A stretch of DNA of 30,984 bases from a virus, in IMG/VR virus record IMGVR_UViG_3300027833_001855, positions 1-30,984 of that record; one strand, written 5' to 3'. Position 1 is the stretch's first letter, and each line of letters starts with the position of its first letter. Shown piece by piece: positions 1 to 7,309 of the stretch. The position numbers were made by a program, and so were the translations under genes. The notes beneath the pieces were generated by a model. That model was not told the DNA's origin and searched no databases. It saw only the letters and a program-made list of their open reading frames with translations.

Positions 1-26
1 GGTTGTGTTCGACGACACAACCTTTT
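1..26 (+). terminator. Intrinsic terminator of the upstream gene
   Basis: An 8 bp perfect stem (bases 1-8 with 15-22, GGTTGTGT/ACACAACC) with a 6-base loop is followed by TTTTC. It probably ends a transcript entering from outside the window. The stem begins at base 1, so it may be longer. Confidence 0.75.
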
Positions 27-29
27 CTC

Positions 30-58
30 TTGACTAGCCTGCGTAATAGTAGTATTAT
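30..58 (+). promoter_or_regulatory. Sigma70-type promoter of prs
   Basis: The -35 box TTGACT (30-35) and -10 box TATTAT (53-58) are 17 bases apart. The site lies just after the terminator and about 40 bases before the PRPP synthetase start, so it should make prs an independent transcript read by host RNA polymerase. Confidence 0.7.
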
Positions 59-101
59 ATAAGTATTATTACTCACAACAAAGGACGGGACAAATTTGAA
101 A

Positions 102-1034
102 ATGAAAATTATCACAGGTAATGCTAACACAACATTAGCACAGAGTATTGCAGATAAATGTTTTGCTACATTAGTTCCAGCGGATGTTAAAACATTTGCA
201 GACGGAGAAACAAGTGTAGAGTTTTTAGAAAATGTTAGGGGAGAAGATGTTTTTATTATTCAAAGCACATCAAGTCCTGTTAACGACAATCTAATGGAAC
301 TATTAGTAATGATTGATGCGGCCAAGCGTTCAAGTGCTAGTCGTATTACAGCAGTTATTCCTTACTTTGGTTACGCACGTCAAGATCGTAAGAGTGCAAG
401 TCGTACTCCTATTACAGCAAAACTAGTAGCTAACTTGTTAACAACAGCAGGCGCAGATAGGATCCTTACAATGGATCTACATGCAGGGCAAATACAGGGA
501 TTCTTTGATATTCCTGTAGACGATTTAACAAGCCGTATTGTATTTGCTGAAGACATCAAAGCAAATGTAGGTACAGATGGAAGCACAGTATTTGTAAGTC
601 CAGATGCCGGCGGTGCAGTTCGTGCTAGGAAGTTTGCAGACATGTTCCATTCAGATATTGCTATTGTTGATAAGATGCGTCCTCAAGCAGGCAAGAGTGA
701 AGTTATGAACTTGATCGGCGATGTTAAAGATAAACACGCCATTCTAGTTGATGACATTGTTGATAGCGGTGGCACGTTATGCAAAGCCGCTGAAGCAATT
801 ATGAAAGCCGGAGCATTGTCAGTTCGTGCATATATCACACATGGTGTATTAAGTGGAGAGGCATGTCAGAAGGTTGAGAAGAGTGTACTCACAGAACTAG
901 TAATTACTAATACTATTACTGATCGTTGTCCTCAGAACTGTAAGAAGACACGACAGGTTAGTGTTGCTCCATTATTTGGCGAAGCAATCCGTCGTGTAAC
1001 TAACGAGGAGTCAGTGTCTAGTCTATTTGCTTAA
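102..1034 (+). CDS. prs: Ribose-phosphate pyrophosphokinase (PRPP synthetase)
   Basis: Makes phosphoribosyl pyrophosphate from ribose 5-phosphate and ATP, the entry point for purine, pyrimidine and NAD synthesis and salvage, in the cytoplasm. The product is 310 residues, close to bacterial Prs. It has the N-terminal MKIITGNAN segment, the [14 protein letters not shown] segment from about residue 125, and the PRPP-binding loop DDIVDSGGT near residue 217. The ATG at 102 gives the usual family start. A TTG at 96 is in frame and better spaced from AAGGA (81-85), so the start could be two codons earlier. With guaC, nrdAB and glutaredoxin it forms a nucleotide supply set. Family assignment is secure; the role in phage nucleotide supply is inferred. 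Confidence 0.95.
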   Translation: MKIITGNANTTLAQSIADKCFATLVPADVKTFADGETSVEFLENVRGEDVFIIQSTSSPVNDNLMELLVMIDAAKRSSASRITAVIPYFGYARQDRKSASRTPITAKLVANLLTTAGADRILTMDLHAGQIQGFFDIPVDDLTSRIVFAEDIKANVGTDGSTVFVSPDAGGAVRARKFADMFHSDIAIVDKMRPQAGKSEVMNLIGDVKDKHAILVDDIVDSGGTLCKAAEAIMKAGALSVRAYITHGVLSGEACQKVEKSVLTELVITNTITDRCPQNCKKTRQVSVAPLFGEAIRRVTNEESVSSLFA

Positions 1035-1279
1035 TCGTAATGACCGCCTAAGACAGCAACACGGTTTATATCATTTTGATAAACTTGTTCTTCACGTTCT
1101 GCATACGCTTGATCAAAGCCTTGTTCGTGGATATACATTTCGTTGTTGCCCCAAAGTCTTTTAAAATATGAATTGTAGGTTTTTTCGACATCTTCATCGG
1201 ACCAACTTAGATCAATAAGTTTTCCTTTGATTATCCAATTAAGTCTATTGGCTTCTTTACGCACATATGGTGAACACAT
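1031..1279 (-). CDS. Conserved phage protein of unknown function (reverse strand)
   Basis: An 82-residue charged, soluble protein, and the only reverse-strand gene I accept here. Its stop overlaps the end of prs by 4 bases, tail to tail. The start is supported on the reverse strand by AAGGAG five bases before the ATG and a TAAATAC late-promoter-like box at 1308-1301. Aromatic and acidic residues are frequent ([24 protein letters not shown]). It has no signal peptide or membrane segment. I believe related small proteins occur in T4-like cyanophages, from memory only. Antisense transcription from it could run into the 3' end of prs mRNA. No function can be given. Confidence 0.75.
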   Translation of the reverse strand: MCSPYVRKEANRLNWIIKGKLIDLSWSDEDVEKTYNSYFKRLWGNNEMYIHEQGFDQAYAEREEQVYQNDINRVAVLGGHYD

Positions 1280-1300
1280 TAGTTTCTCCTTGTTACATAT

Positions 1301-1308
1301 GTATTTAC
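1301..1308 (-). promoter_or_regulatory. Late-promoter-like box, reverse strand
   Basis: Reads GTAAATAC on the reverse strand, about 22 bases upstream of the reverse-strand gene start at 1279. It matches the TAAATAC boxes in front of several forward genes here and resembles the T4 late promoter TATAAATA. Confidence 0.5.
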
Positions 1309-1351
1309 ATAGACGGCAATTTGTTAGCGCAAACTCAGACTATTTTTGGTG

Positions 1352-1380
1352 TTGACAATACATAGACGTTGTGTTAAAAT
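1352..1380 (+). promoter_or_regulatory. Sigma70-type promoter of the 1425-5006 operon
   Basis: Perfect TTGACA (1352-1357), 17-base spacer and TAAAAT (1375-1380). Transcription should start near 1387, ahead of the gene at 1425. A second, late-type box lies at 1401-1408, so the operon may be expressed both early and late. Confidence 0.75.
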
Positions 1381-1400
1381 ACAAGAGTAATTTAAGTGAG

Positions 1401-1408
1401 CTAAATAC
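1401..1408 (+). promoter_or_regulatory. Late-promoter-like box CTAAATAC
   Basis: CTAAATAC sits 16 bases before the ATG at 1425, between the sigma70-type promoter and the gene. The same octamer precedes genes at 5094, 6660 and 19730. It resembles the T4 late promoter, which is read with gp55. Confidence 0.5.
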
Positions 1409-1424
1409 TATATCGGAGTACAGT

Positions 1425-1676
1425 ATGAAAAAACGAACACGAAGTATTTTAGAAGAACTTAATAATCTTCCCTTGCGTAAGAGTAATGATCACTTAATCG
1501 AATCTTCTGCAAATAATATTATTGAAAGTGCTATTAATTTATTAAATAGAATTAATGAACAGTACGACGAAGTAACAGCAAGCGAACTTGAAAGACGTTT
1601 TTTAAATTCTATAAGAACTGGCGATCCTAAGAAGTTTAAGCGTGTAATTGGTAAAATTATAGAGAGTAAACAATGA
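1425..1676 (+). CDS. Conserved T4-like phage small protein
   Basis: An 83-residue protein starting MKKRTRSILEELNN. The ATG at 1425 is chosen because GGAG (1415-1418) lies 6 bases upstream; the frame is open further upstream but that would overlap the promoter. It is basic at both ends and predicted mostly helical, with a central segment INLLNRINEQYDEVTASELERR cut by few turns and a terminal GDPKKFKRVIGKI. The type is familiar from T4-like cyanophage genomes as a short protein of unknown function. It is the first gene of an operon and overlaps the next by 4 bases (ATGA), which suggests translational coupling. ILE followed by E at residues 8-10 could be a prohead-protease-type site, but this is weak. 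Confidence 0.8.
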   Translation: MKKRTRSILEELNNLPLRKSNDHLIESSANNIIESAINLLNRINEQYDEVTASELERRFLNSIRTGDPKKFKRVIGKIIESKQ

Positions 1677-2893
1677 AAATAGAAGACTTATTAGAAGCAC
1701 CTAAAGCTAAAAAAGATTCAAGTTGGATTAAGAAAGCTGACGATTGGATGCGTGGTTCGTTTATGCAACAACAGATTGATAAAGCTCAATCTAAGACAGG
1801 CATGGCAGGCCCTGCCGGAACAAGTACACCGGTAAAAAAAGCAGTTAAAAAGAAGAAGCCTGGCAAAGCACAGTTTAAGAGTGACAAAATTAATACTAAG
1901 AAGATTCCAACATCAGCACAGTTTAAAGATCCAGCAAACATTGTATGGGCTTGGGAACCTTCTAGGAATTCATGGCTAGCAAATGATAAGAATAGTATTC
2001 CGTTAGATGCAAAAGCTGGAGCAGTACAATACAATAAAACAGATAGAAGTCGTAGAGGCTTTTACGAAAGTAAAGTATCTACAAAGCAAGTATTAAAAGA
2101 AGGCGGCAACATATTTAAATCTGAACCAGACAAAAAACTAATGGTTCAGCGTATTGCTACGCCAGACGTGCATCCTACTATTCAGTTTATTGAAAAGATT
2201 ACAGGCTTAGTGTTTGACGAACAAGATTGGTTAGGTACTACTGGTAAAAAAGAACATGCAGACGGGTCGGTTGAAAAGAATAGCTCAGGTGACTTGGATC
2301 TAAACACAGACGAAAACAAAGTAAGCAAGCAAGAATTAATTGCTACACTTACAGCGTGGTGTAAGAAGCAAGGCATTGCTGATGCGGATATTATGAACAA
2401 AGGCCGTACTAAGCAGGATGGTTGGATTCAGCTAGCCGGTGCCCAAGTACACTTTCGCACACCTATCAAAGGCGATGCTAAGAACGGCTTTGTTCAAACA
2501 GACTTTATGTTTTCACTTAATCCTGACTTCCAACGCGGAGCCAAGCGTGGAGGAACAGAACGGTTTGGTGGAATGGACAGAGCAATATTGTTGTCAAGTT
2601 TAGCAAGAGGCCGCGGATATAAGTTTAGTCCTGTGTTAGGTGTTGTTGATCCTAACAATGGTGACCAAGTAGTTACTAATGACTGGAGCAAAGGTATTCC
2701 AGAACTATTGTTAGGCAAGGGTGCTAAAGAAACTGACACGCACACAGTTGAAAGTATGCTTGCATTTTTAAAGAAAGATCCAAACTACGAAGAACTAATT
2801 GCTCCGTGGAAAGAAACAATGACCAAGGCTGGCAAAGAAGTACCTGAGAGTAGCAACGAAATTATTGATATGGCACACAGGATGAGCAGATGA
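1673..2893 (+). CDS. Nucleotidyltransferase-fold protein, possibly capsid-packaged
   Basis: A 406-residue protein. Residues 1-9 (MKIEDLLEA) resemble the T4 capsid-targeting sequence with an L-x-E cleavage site. A low-complexity basic linker follows (about 15-75, rich in KKAVKKKK). The conserved part starts near 140 (GGNIFKSEP). It contains LGTTGKK near residue 187 followed by SGDLDL near 206-210, which fits the polymerase-beta nucleotidyltransferase pattern hG(S/T)...DhDh. A possible third acid lies in FVQTDFMF near residue 277. Related proteins occur in T4-like cyanophages. The substrate (RNA end, protein or nucleotide) cannot be told. It overlaps both neighbours by 4 bases. The fold is inferred from motifs; the packaging is a hypothesis. 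Confidence 0.75.
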   Translation: MKIEDLLEAPKAKKDSSWIKKADDWMRGSFMQQQIDKAQSKTGMAGPAGTSTPVKKAVKKKKPGKAQFKSDKINTKKIPTSAQFKDPANIVWAWEPSRNSWLANDKNSIPLDAKAGAVQYNKTDRSRRGFYESKVSTKQVLKEGGNIFKSEPDKKLMVQRIATPDVHPTIQFIEKITGLVFDEQDWLGTTGKKEHADGSVEKNSSGDLDLNTDENKVSKQELIATLTAWCKKQGIADADIMNKGRTKQDGWIQLAGAQVHFRTPIKGDAKNGFVQTDFMFSLNPDFQRGAKRGGTERFGGMDRAILLSSLARGRGYKFSPVLGVVDPNNGDQVVTNDWSKGIPELLLGKGAKETDTHTVESMLAFLKKDPNYEELIAPWKETMTKAGKEVPESSNEIIDMAHRMSR

Positions 2894-4038
2894 GATTTGT
2901 TGAATTTAAACAACCAGTAAAGCAACCTCTTAAAGAAATGGAAGCCCGTATCCAACATGCAGAAGACCTAGTATTTTGGGAAGGCTCTAAAGGAGCAATG
3001 CGAGCAGTTGAAGCACTTCGCAGTATGTCAGGAGACGCCCATAAAGCAGTAACACTTAAATGGGACGGAAGTCCTGCAATGGTGTTTGGGCGAGACGATG
3101 CAGGCGAGTTTATATTCACAGATAAGTCAGGATTCATGGCAGTCAAAACAGATGGTAAAGCAAAGAGTGCAGAACAACTACAAGATATTATGCTTAGTCG
3201 AAGTGGCGGCAAGTACCGCGAAGATCCAAAGCGCATAGCATTTGCCGCCGAGTTATCAGGACTGTTTACTGTATACGAAAAAGCAACGCCAGCAGATTAT
3301 AGAGGGTTCTTCAAAGGCGATCTATTATATAAGTCAACACCGGTAATTAAAGAAAAGAACTATATCTTTAAGCCACAGATTGTTGAGTATGCAGTAGATG
3401 TAGACAGTGACTTAGGTAAGCGTATAGGCGCAAGTACATCCGGCATTGTAATACATAGAGAAGTAGATGCAGATGGCAATGAAAGTCCGTTTGATAGCAT
3501 TGACTTGTTTAATAATCAAAAGGATTTACTAGTAGTACCTAGTGTAACTACAGTAGCACCTGTCGAAGTTGACACAGGTGTTATTGACCAGCTCGTACAA
3601 ACTATTAAACAAAATGCCGCAGGTGTAGACGAATTACTAAATGCTAACACCTTAGCAACACAGCAAATGAAAGCACTACCTGATTTGCTGTATACATACA
3701 TGAATAGTAAAGTTGACTCAGGTCTAACTAATCTAGGTGCAGACTTTGCATCTTGGCTGGAGAACAGAAAACAAGTTTCAGATAAAATGAAAGTTAAAGT
3801 GTTACAATATATTGGTCAACACAAGGTTGCGTTCGCATCAATGTGGACTGTAGTAACAGCAGTTATGGCTACCAAGGACAATATTATTAATAAATTTGAT
3901 AGCCAAGGCGGCGAGGTTAAACAAAGCATTAACGGTCAACCAGGCGGCGAAGGCTATGTATTAGCTCACCCCAAAGGCGATATGAAGTTTACATCAAGAG
4001 CAACATTTAGTGCGGCAAATAGAGCGGTAGTAAGATGA
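2890..4038 (+). CDS. DUF6267-like protein with ligase-type KxDG motif
   Basis: A 382-residue protein from a family common in T4-like marine phages (I think DUF6267, unverified). LKWDGSPA carries K57 in a K-x-D-G context, as in motif I of ATP-dependent DNA/RNA ligases and capping enzymes. ELSGL near residue 121 could match motif III and SGIVIHRE near 184 could match motif IV. GDLLY and FKPQIVEYAV lie between these and are family hallmarks. I did not find a clear motif V. The C-terminal 170 residues are helical and of unknown role. The N-terminus MRFVEF...PLKE resembles a targeting segment with an L-x-E site. It overlaps both neighbours by 4 bases. Nucleotidyl transfer is an inference from motifs only. 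Confidence 0.75.
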   Translation: MRFVEFKQPVKQPLKEMEARIQHAEDLVFWEGSKGAMRAVEALRSMSGDAHKAVTLKWDGSPAMVFGRDDAGEFIFTDKSGFMAVKTDGKAKSAEQLQDIMLSRSGGKYREDPKRIAFAAELSGLFTVYEKATPADYRGFFKGDLLYKSTPVIKEKNYIFKPQIVEYAVDVDSDLGKRIGASTSGIVIHREVDADGNESPFDSIDLFNNQKDLLVVPSVTTVAPVEVDTGVIDQLVQTIKQNAAGVDELLNANTLATQQMKALPDLLYTYMNSKVDSGLTNLGADFASWLENRKQVSDKMKVKVLQYIGQHKVAFASMWTVVTAVMATKDNIINKFDSQGGEVKQSINGQPGGEGYVLAHPKGDMKFTSRATFSAANRAVVR

Positions 4039-5006
4039 CAGAAAAATTTACAGCATCACAATGGGCAGAGATAGAAGGTGGACACGTAATGACGCCTTCA
4101 ACTGATTATAATGATTTAATGGACGAAAGCCAAGTAGCAAAACCATACTCGTTTATTAAAGATATAAGCGAAGCAAGACTAACACGAACAGATGGCGGTG
4201 TTAAGACACTTACATATACTGACTGTAAAGAAAGAATGTATCTTACTATTCTTATGCTTGAAGTTCTTAGACAGTATCCAACTTATGCAAGGACAGCGGC
4301 AAACTATGCTAGAATGACTAAAGGCCAATACAACTACTTTGATGCTAAAAAATCTGACTTACACAACTTCATTTATTTCCTAGTAGGAGATAGCAATGCA
4401 CAAAATAAACTTAAAGATCCTGATGCGGCAAAACGTCTAAGAGAATCTACTAAAATTAATCTTAGTTTATTAAATGCTTACTTGACTAGTGTTAGTAATA
4501 ATACATTGCCAAATAGAGTAAGTGAGCTTTTAATTAAACTAGAAAGTGATCTTTCAATAACTAATACCGACTACAAAGCAGTAAGACGAATTCTTACACA
4601 GTTTAGTAGTGCTAGTTTAGGTAATAAACAGAAAGTTGTAACAAGATTGCTTATTGCGGCAAGGGCAAAGTTACGTACTAGTGATTTAATTGACGACTTT
4701 AGTAAACTAGCCGCAGATAAGAATCTAGAAACATCAGCAGTAGTAGACAACGAGCCTACAGTTAGTACACCAGACTTGGGTATGAGTGCCAAAGATGCCA
4801 GTTTGTATAGATACTTAGTAGGTACTCAAAACTTAGCACAAGCTAGACAGTTCTTAGCGTTAGCATCACAAGGACGATCAATACCAAATACATATGTACA
4901 AGCGTATTTGCCTGCTATTAAAATGATAGACGATATAGTACAAGCTGGCCCAACATATGTACAACATTTGCGTAATCTGCAACAGAGAGCCAAAAAGAGC
5001 CGATAA
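4035..5006 (+). CDS. Helical protein of unknown function, operon partner
   Basis: A 323-residue, apparently all-helical protein. It overlaps the ligase-motif protein by 4 bases (ATGA), so the two are probably translated together. Features include an N-terminal soluble segment (MTEKFTASQWAEIEGGHVM), a central helical stretch rich in Leu, Asn and Lys (about 120-230), and a basic C-terminus (LRNLQQRAKKSR). It has no signal peptide, membrane segment or recognisable catalytic motif. It could be an accessory or scaffolding partner of the two upstream proteins, or a virion protein. It is the last gene of the operon. I do not recognise a family. Confidence 0.75.
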   Translation: MTEKFTASQWAEIEGGHVMTPSTDYNDLMDESQVAKPYSFIKDISEARLTRTDGGVKTLTYTDCKERMYLTILMLEVLRQYPTYARTAANYARMTKGQYNYFDAKKSDLHNFIYFLVGDSNAQNKLKDPDAAKRLRESTKINLSLLNAYLTSVSNNTLPNRVSELLIKLESDLSITNTDYKAVRRILTQFSSASLGNKQKVVTRLLIAARAKLRTSDLIDDFSKLAADKNLETSAVVDNEPTVSTPDLGMSAKDASLYRYLVGTQNLAQARQFLALASQGRSIPNTYVQAYLPAIKMIDDIVQAGPTYVQHLRNLQQRAKKSR

Positions 5007-5028
5007 CACCTGGTTTTTTCCTTAGAGA

Positions 5029-5036
5029 CTAAATAC
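5029..5036 (+). promoter_or_regulatory. Late-promoter-like box CTAAATAC
   Basis: CTAAATAC lies in the 87-base gap before the gene at 5094. The context GACTAAATACAT is repeated exactly at 19687-19698. AGGAG follows at 5082-5086. A 6 bp hairpin (ACTCAT/ATGAGT, 5046-5063) lies in the leader. Confidence 0.6.
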
Positions 5037-5093
5037 ATATAACAAACTCATAGAGTAATGAGTATGTCCATTTAAGATTATAGGAGAAATAAA

Positions 5094-5429
5094 ATGGCAG
5101 GAATAGGTTTTGGAACTAATTATGATGCATTTGCAGGAAACGGTTTAGGCCCGCAAACACGTATTATTAACTTAGCAAAGTCAAACATGACACAAGCAGA
5201 ACTAGATGCGGCTATGCAGTATCTAACAATGACTGATGTTGCAGGTACAAACGATGCACATACTATTGCAGGTATTAGTGTATTAACTGAATCAGGTGTT
5301 TTCACAAGCGGAACAACTGACGCAGTACAAGTTGCAATTCAAGGTACAGGCGCATTTACAGCGGCTTCCAACTTTGGCACAGGTTCAACTGGTATCACAT
5401 CGACACTAGTTGCTACATTTGTAGACTAA
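5094..5429 (+). CDS. Small probable virion protein
   Basis: A 111-residue protein rich in Ala, Gly, Thr and Ser with few charges, which is typical of beta-rich capsid or tail decoration proteins. It has no signal peptide. AGGAG is well placed 7 bases before the ATG, a late-type promoter box precedes it, and a strong terminator follows at 5447-5475, so it is a single-gene transcript. That arrangement and composition suggest a product made in quantity late in infection. The next gene (5499) also starts MAG and has the same layout, but the two proteins do not align beyond that. No family was recognised; the virion role is inferred. Confidence 0.75.
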   Translation: MAGIGFGTNYDAFAGNGLGPQTRIINLAKSNMTQAELDAAMQYLTMTDVAGTNDAHTIAGISVLTESGVFTSGTTDAVQVAIQGTGAFTAASNFGTGSTGITSTLVATFVD

Positions 5430-5446
5430 TTTAGTTACAGCAATAT

Positions 5447-5475
5447 AAGGGTAACATTTATTTGTTACCCTTTTT
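5447..5475 (+). terminator. Intrinsic terminator
   Basis: A 10 bp perfect stem AAGGGTAACA/TGTTACCCTT (5447-5456 with 5463-5472), a 6-base loop, then further Ts. It ends the transcript of the gene at 5094. Confidence 0.9.
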
Positions 5476-5498
5476 AATCAATTTAGGGAGTCATTAAA

Positions 5499-5852
5499 AT
5501 GGCAGGATTAACAAGAACAAACGGCTTTGCTGATTATTTAACAGGTTCAGTAAGAACACACGGAGCAGATATTGCTTTCTTTAAAGTAACAGTGCGTTCA
5601 ACAAGCAATGCAGACAACACAGCGATCAACTTACAAACAGAAGATGACGGAGCTGATGAACTAGTAGAACTAGTAATCAGAGAAACAGGTGCAGTTGCAT
5701 CATTTGTTGCTTCTGGATCTGCTGGCGCTATGGCATTAGTATTTGATAGCCACAACCACTCAGCAGATTCACTTGCAGTAGTAATTGAAAACATTGATGG
5801 TATCGGTACAGATACAATTGTCGAAGTAGCAGACCAGTTAACTTTTAAGTAA
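5499..5852 (+). CDS. Small probable virion protein
   Basis: A 117-residue, mainly beta-type, acidic protein with Val/Ala/Asp-rich strands (for example VELVIRETGAVASFVAS and SLAVVIENIDGIGTD). AGGGAG lies just before the ATG, and the gene sits between two strong terminators, so it is a short, probably abundant transcript. No promoter box is obvious between 5476 and 5498, so it may depend on read-through of the terminator at 5447. There is no signal peptide or membrane segment. A capsid or tail accessory role is inferred from composition and setting. I do not recognise a family. Confidence 0.75.
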   Translation: MAGLTRTNGFADYLTGSVRTHGADIAFFKVTVRSTSNADNTAINLQTEDDGADELVELVIRETGAVASFVASGSAGAMALVFDSHNHSADSLAVVIENIDGIGTDTIVEVADQLTFK

Positions 5853-5871
5853 ACTAGTTACAGTATTAATT

Positions 5872-5901
5872 AAAGGTTCACTTTTAAGTGGGCCTTTTTT
5901 T
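5872..5901 (+). terminator. Intrinsic terminator
   Basis: AAAGGTTCACTT pairs with AAGTGGGCCTTT (5872-5883 with 5886-5897, two G-T pairs; the innermost pairs are probably open), followed by a T run to 5901. It ends the gene at 5499. Confidence 0.85.
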
Positions 5902-5912
5902 ATGACCTATAA

Positions 5913-5920
5913 GTAAATAC
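5913..5920 (+). promoter_or_regulatory. Late-promoter-like box touching a start codon
   Basis: GTAAATAC ends at 5920 and the ATG of the next gene begins at 5921. A transcript from a T4-type late promoter would start inside the gene, so this box either serves downstream genes or is a chance match. Confidence 0.35.
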
Positions 5921-6316
5921 ATGCAAGTAACAATACACTCATTAATAGATATAACTGAAACAAACGCTCGCAAAGGCTCTGATCGAAAGATCTATAGCCA
6001 ACAGCAAAATTATATGACTCTTATGCAAACAATTGGATTGCGCAGTAACTATGAAATAGATATACCTGTGTATATGCATCAAGTCAAAATTGATGGCAAG
6101 TTTGGCAGTAATTATACTGGTAAGCAAAACGTATGGAGTATACAGTTAAACTACCAATCAAACGATGATGTTGATGTATTGAGAAATGATTTAAACTTAG
6201 TGCCTATCATTGTTGGACTTGACGAGACTAGTATACAAGATGCAAACGTATTTAGAACTACTGATCCTATACATAAAAATCTATTAGTTAAAGTAGTAGA
6301 TAATACAATTTTATAG
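5921..6316 (+). CDS. Conserved T4-like phage protein
   Basis: A 131-residue soluble protein starting MQVTIHSLIDITETNARKG, a start familiar from T4-like marine phage proteins of unknown function, which supports the ATG at 5921. The C-terminal half is beta-rich with WSIQLNYQSNDDVDVL and ends VKVVDNTIL. There is no ribosome-binding site, and a late-type box directly abuts the ATG, so expression either depends on an upstream message that passes the terminator at 5872 or is leaderless. It lies in the virion gene block, so a structural or assembly role is possible. Nothing in the sequence gives a catalytic activity. Confidence 0.75.
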   Translation: MQVTIHSLIDITETNARKGSDRKIYSQQQNYMTLMQTIGLRSNYEIDIPVYMHQVKIDGKFGSNYTGKQNVWSIQLNYQSNDDVDVLRNDLNLVPIIVGLDETSIQDANVFRTTDPIHKNLLVKVVDNTIL

Positions 6317-6319
6317 AAC

Positions 6320-6327
6320 TATAAATA
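6320..6327 (+). promoter_or_regulatory. T4-type late promoter, perfect TATAAATA
   Basis: TATAAATA is identical to the T4 late promoter consensus and lies in the 93-base gap before the gene at 6410. Bases 6326-6333 (TACTATTA) are complementary to 6402-6409, immediately before the ATG. Confidence 0.7.
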
Positions 6328-6409
6328 CTATTACAAAAGGCATACACTATACCTCAGAAACAGTCTTCGGGCACCATACGCAAGATAACACCGACAGGAA
6401 ATAATAGTA
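6326..6409 (+). promoter_or_regulatory. Possible hairpin joining late promoter to the start of gene 6410
   Basis: TACTATTA (6326-6333) is the perfect complement of TAATAGTA (6402-6409), which directly precedes the ATG at 6410. mRNA from the late promoter would start near or after 6334 and lose the left arm. The stem is short and AT-only, so this may be chance. Confidence 0.3.
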
Positions 6410-6640
6410 ATGGCCACTGCCTTAGAAAAAAAGAATCTAGAAGCACACGTTGATCTATGCGAACAACGCTACAATGCACTTGAAGGTCGTATGGTAAAAA
6501 TTGAATCTAAAGTAGAACACATTCATATAGATATACTACATGGCAACAAAGCTATGATGAAGGTACTTATCGGAACTGCTGGTACTATTGTAGCAGGATT
6601 ATTGTCAACCATAGTCGTTATACTAATTCAATTTAGTTAG
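6410..6640 (+). CDS. XhlA/holin-like small membrane protein
   Basis: A 76-residue protein. Residues 1-47 are charged and heptad-like (NLEAHVDLCEQRYNALEGR), suggesting a coiled coil. Residues about 50-74 form one hydrophobic segment ending in ILIQFS. This coiled-coil-plus-C-terminal-anchor layout and the motif style match haemolysin XhlA-type proteins, which are linked to holins and lysis. It has its own late-type promoter (6320-6327), fitting a late lysis or membrane role. It could equally be a small membrane protein for another purpose. The only lysis-type enzyme here, the SleB-like hydrolase at 21095, is far away. Confidence 0.65.
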   Translation: MATALEKKNLEAHVDLCEQRYNALEGRMVKIESKVEHIHIDILHGNKAMMKVLIGTAGTIVAGLLSTIVVILIQFS

Positions 6641-6644
6641 TCTG

Positions 6645-6652
6645 CTAAATAC
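6645..6652 (+). promoter_or_regulatory. Late-promoter-like box CTAAATAC
   Basis: CTAAATAC ends 7 bases before the ATG at 6660. As at 5913, a late transcript from this box would begin at about the start codon, so the gene would be leaderless or read from the promoter at 6320. Confidence 0.4.
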
Positions 6653-6659
6653 AAGTGTT

Positions 6660-6947
6660 ATGTATTTAAGAGAACTCACAGATCACATCACCGAAAAACA
6701 AGTATGGGCACGTTCTGGAAAGAAGGTCGTTCGCAAATATCGCTGTTCAGGTGGTAAAAGACATGGCAGGATTGTAAGTAGTCCTGCGGCATGTTTCGCC
6801 GCGCCTGATATGAAAAAGCGCATGTTAATGAAACGTACAAAAGCCAGACTAGGTAATAGAATGGCCCGTAAGTCTAAGCGTACTAAGAAACAAAATCCAG
6901 CAAGCCGTAGAGTTCAGCAGATGAACAAGAGTAGTAGAAAAAGATGA
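6660..6947 (+). CDS. Highly basic small protein, candidate packaged DNA-binding protein (copy 1)
   Basis: A 95-residue, extremely Lys/Arg-rich protein. MYLRELTDHITE resembles a T4 capsid-targeting sequence ending in an I-T-E protease site. Then comes WARSGKKVVRKYRC, a short Gly/Arg segment with two more Cys-containing turns, and a basic C-terminal tail with KRTKKQNPASRRVQQMNK. The next gene (6944) is a divergent duplicate sharing W-x-RSG-x-K-x-VRKYRC, GRIV and ASRR. Similar basic proteins occur in T4-like cyanophages. The charge suggests nucleic-acid binding, possibly inside the head. No ribosome-binding site precedes the ATG. It overlaps the next gene by 4 bases. Confidence 0.8.
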   Translation: MYLRELTDHITEKQVWARSGKKVVRKYRCSGGKRHGRIVSSPAACFAAPDMKKRMLMKRTKARLGNRMARKSKRTKKQNPASRRVQQMNKSSRKR

Positions 6948-7309
6948 AGCTACGTGAACTAATTACTGAATGGGTATGCGGGGATTGTAGTGCTGAACCT
7001 TGCCAATGCAGTAGCTTAGACGAGGGCGCTCGATCTATTTGGGGGCGTAGTGGAACTAAACAAGTCCGCAAGTATCGTTGCACTAGTGGACAGCGTAAAG
7101 GACGCATTGTTGCAAAAGCGGCAACATGTAATGCTCCAATTAACCAAACTTCTCGTGTTACTATGAAGAAGACAAAACGGGCTAAGGCCAATAAGATAAA
7201 GATTAACACAGCAAAAACTAAGCGTACTAACACAGCTTCAAGACGGTTGTCAAGAATTAACAAACGTCCAAAGAGAAGATTTGCTAAAGGAAGGTCAAAG
7301 AAAATATGA
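6944..7309 (+). CDS. Highly basic small protein, candidate packaged DNA-binding protein (copy 2)
   Basis: A 121-residue duplicate of the preceding protein. MKLRELITE closely mimics the T4 internal-protein targeting sequence and ends in an I-T-E site. An added cysteine patch, CGDCSAEPCQC (about residues 12-22), is absent from copy 1 and could bind a metal. Then WGRSGTKQVRKYRC, GRIVAKAATC and a Lys/Arg-rich tail with NTASRRLSRINK follow. It overlaps both neighbours by 4 bases, so the genes are probably co-translated. DNA condensation in the capsid or action on host nucleic acid after entry is an inference from charge and N-terminus. Confidence 0.8.
   Translation: MKLRELITEWVCGDCSAEPCQCSSLDEGARSIWGRSGTKQVRKYRCTSGQRKGRIVAKAATCNAPINQTSRVTMKKTKRAKANKIKINTAKTKRTNTASRRLSRINKRPKRRFAKGRSKKI

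Noticed and set aside
5094-5852. Genes 5094 and 5499 as duplicates
   Set aside because: Both start MAG and have similar composition and layout, but the sequences do not align beyond the first residues.
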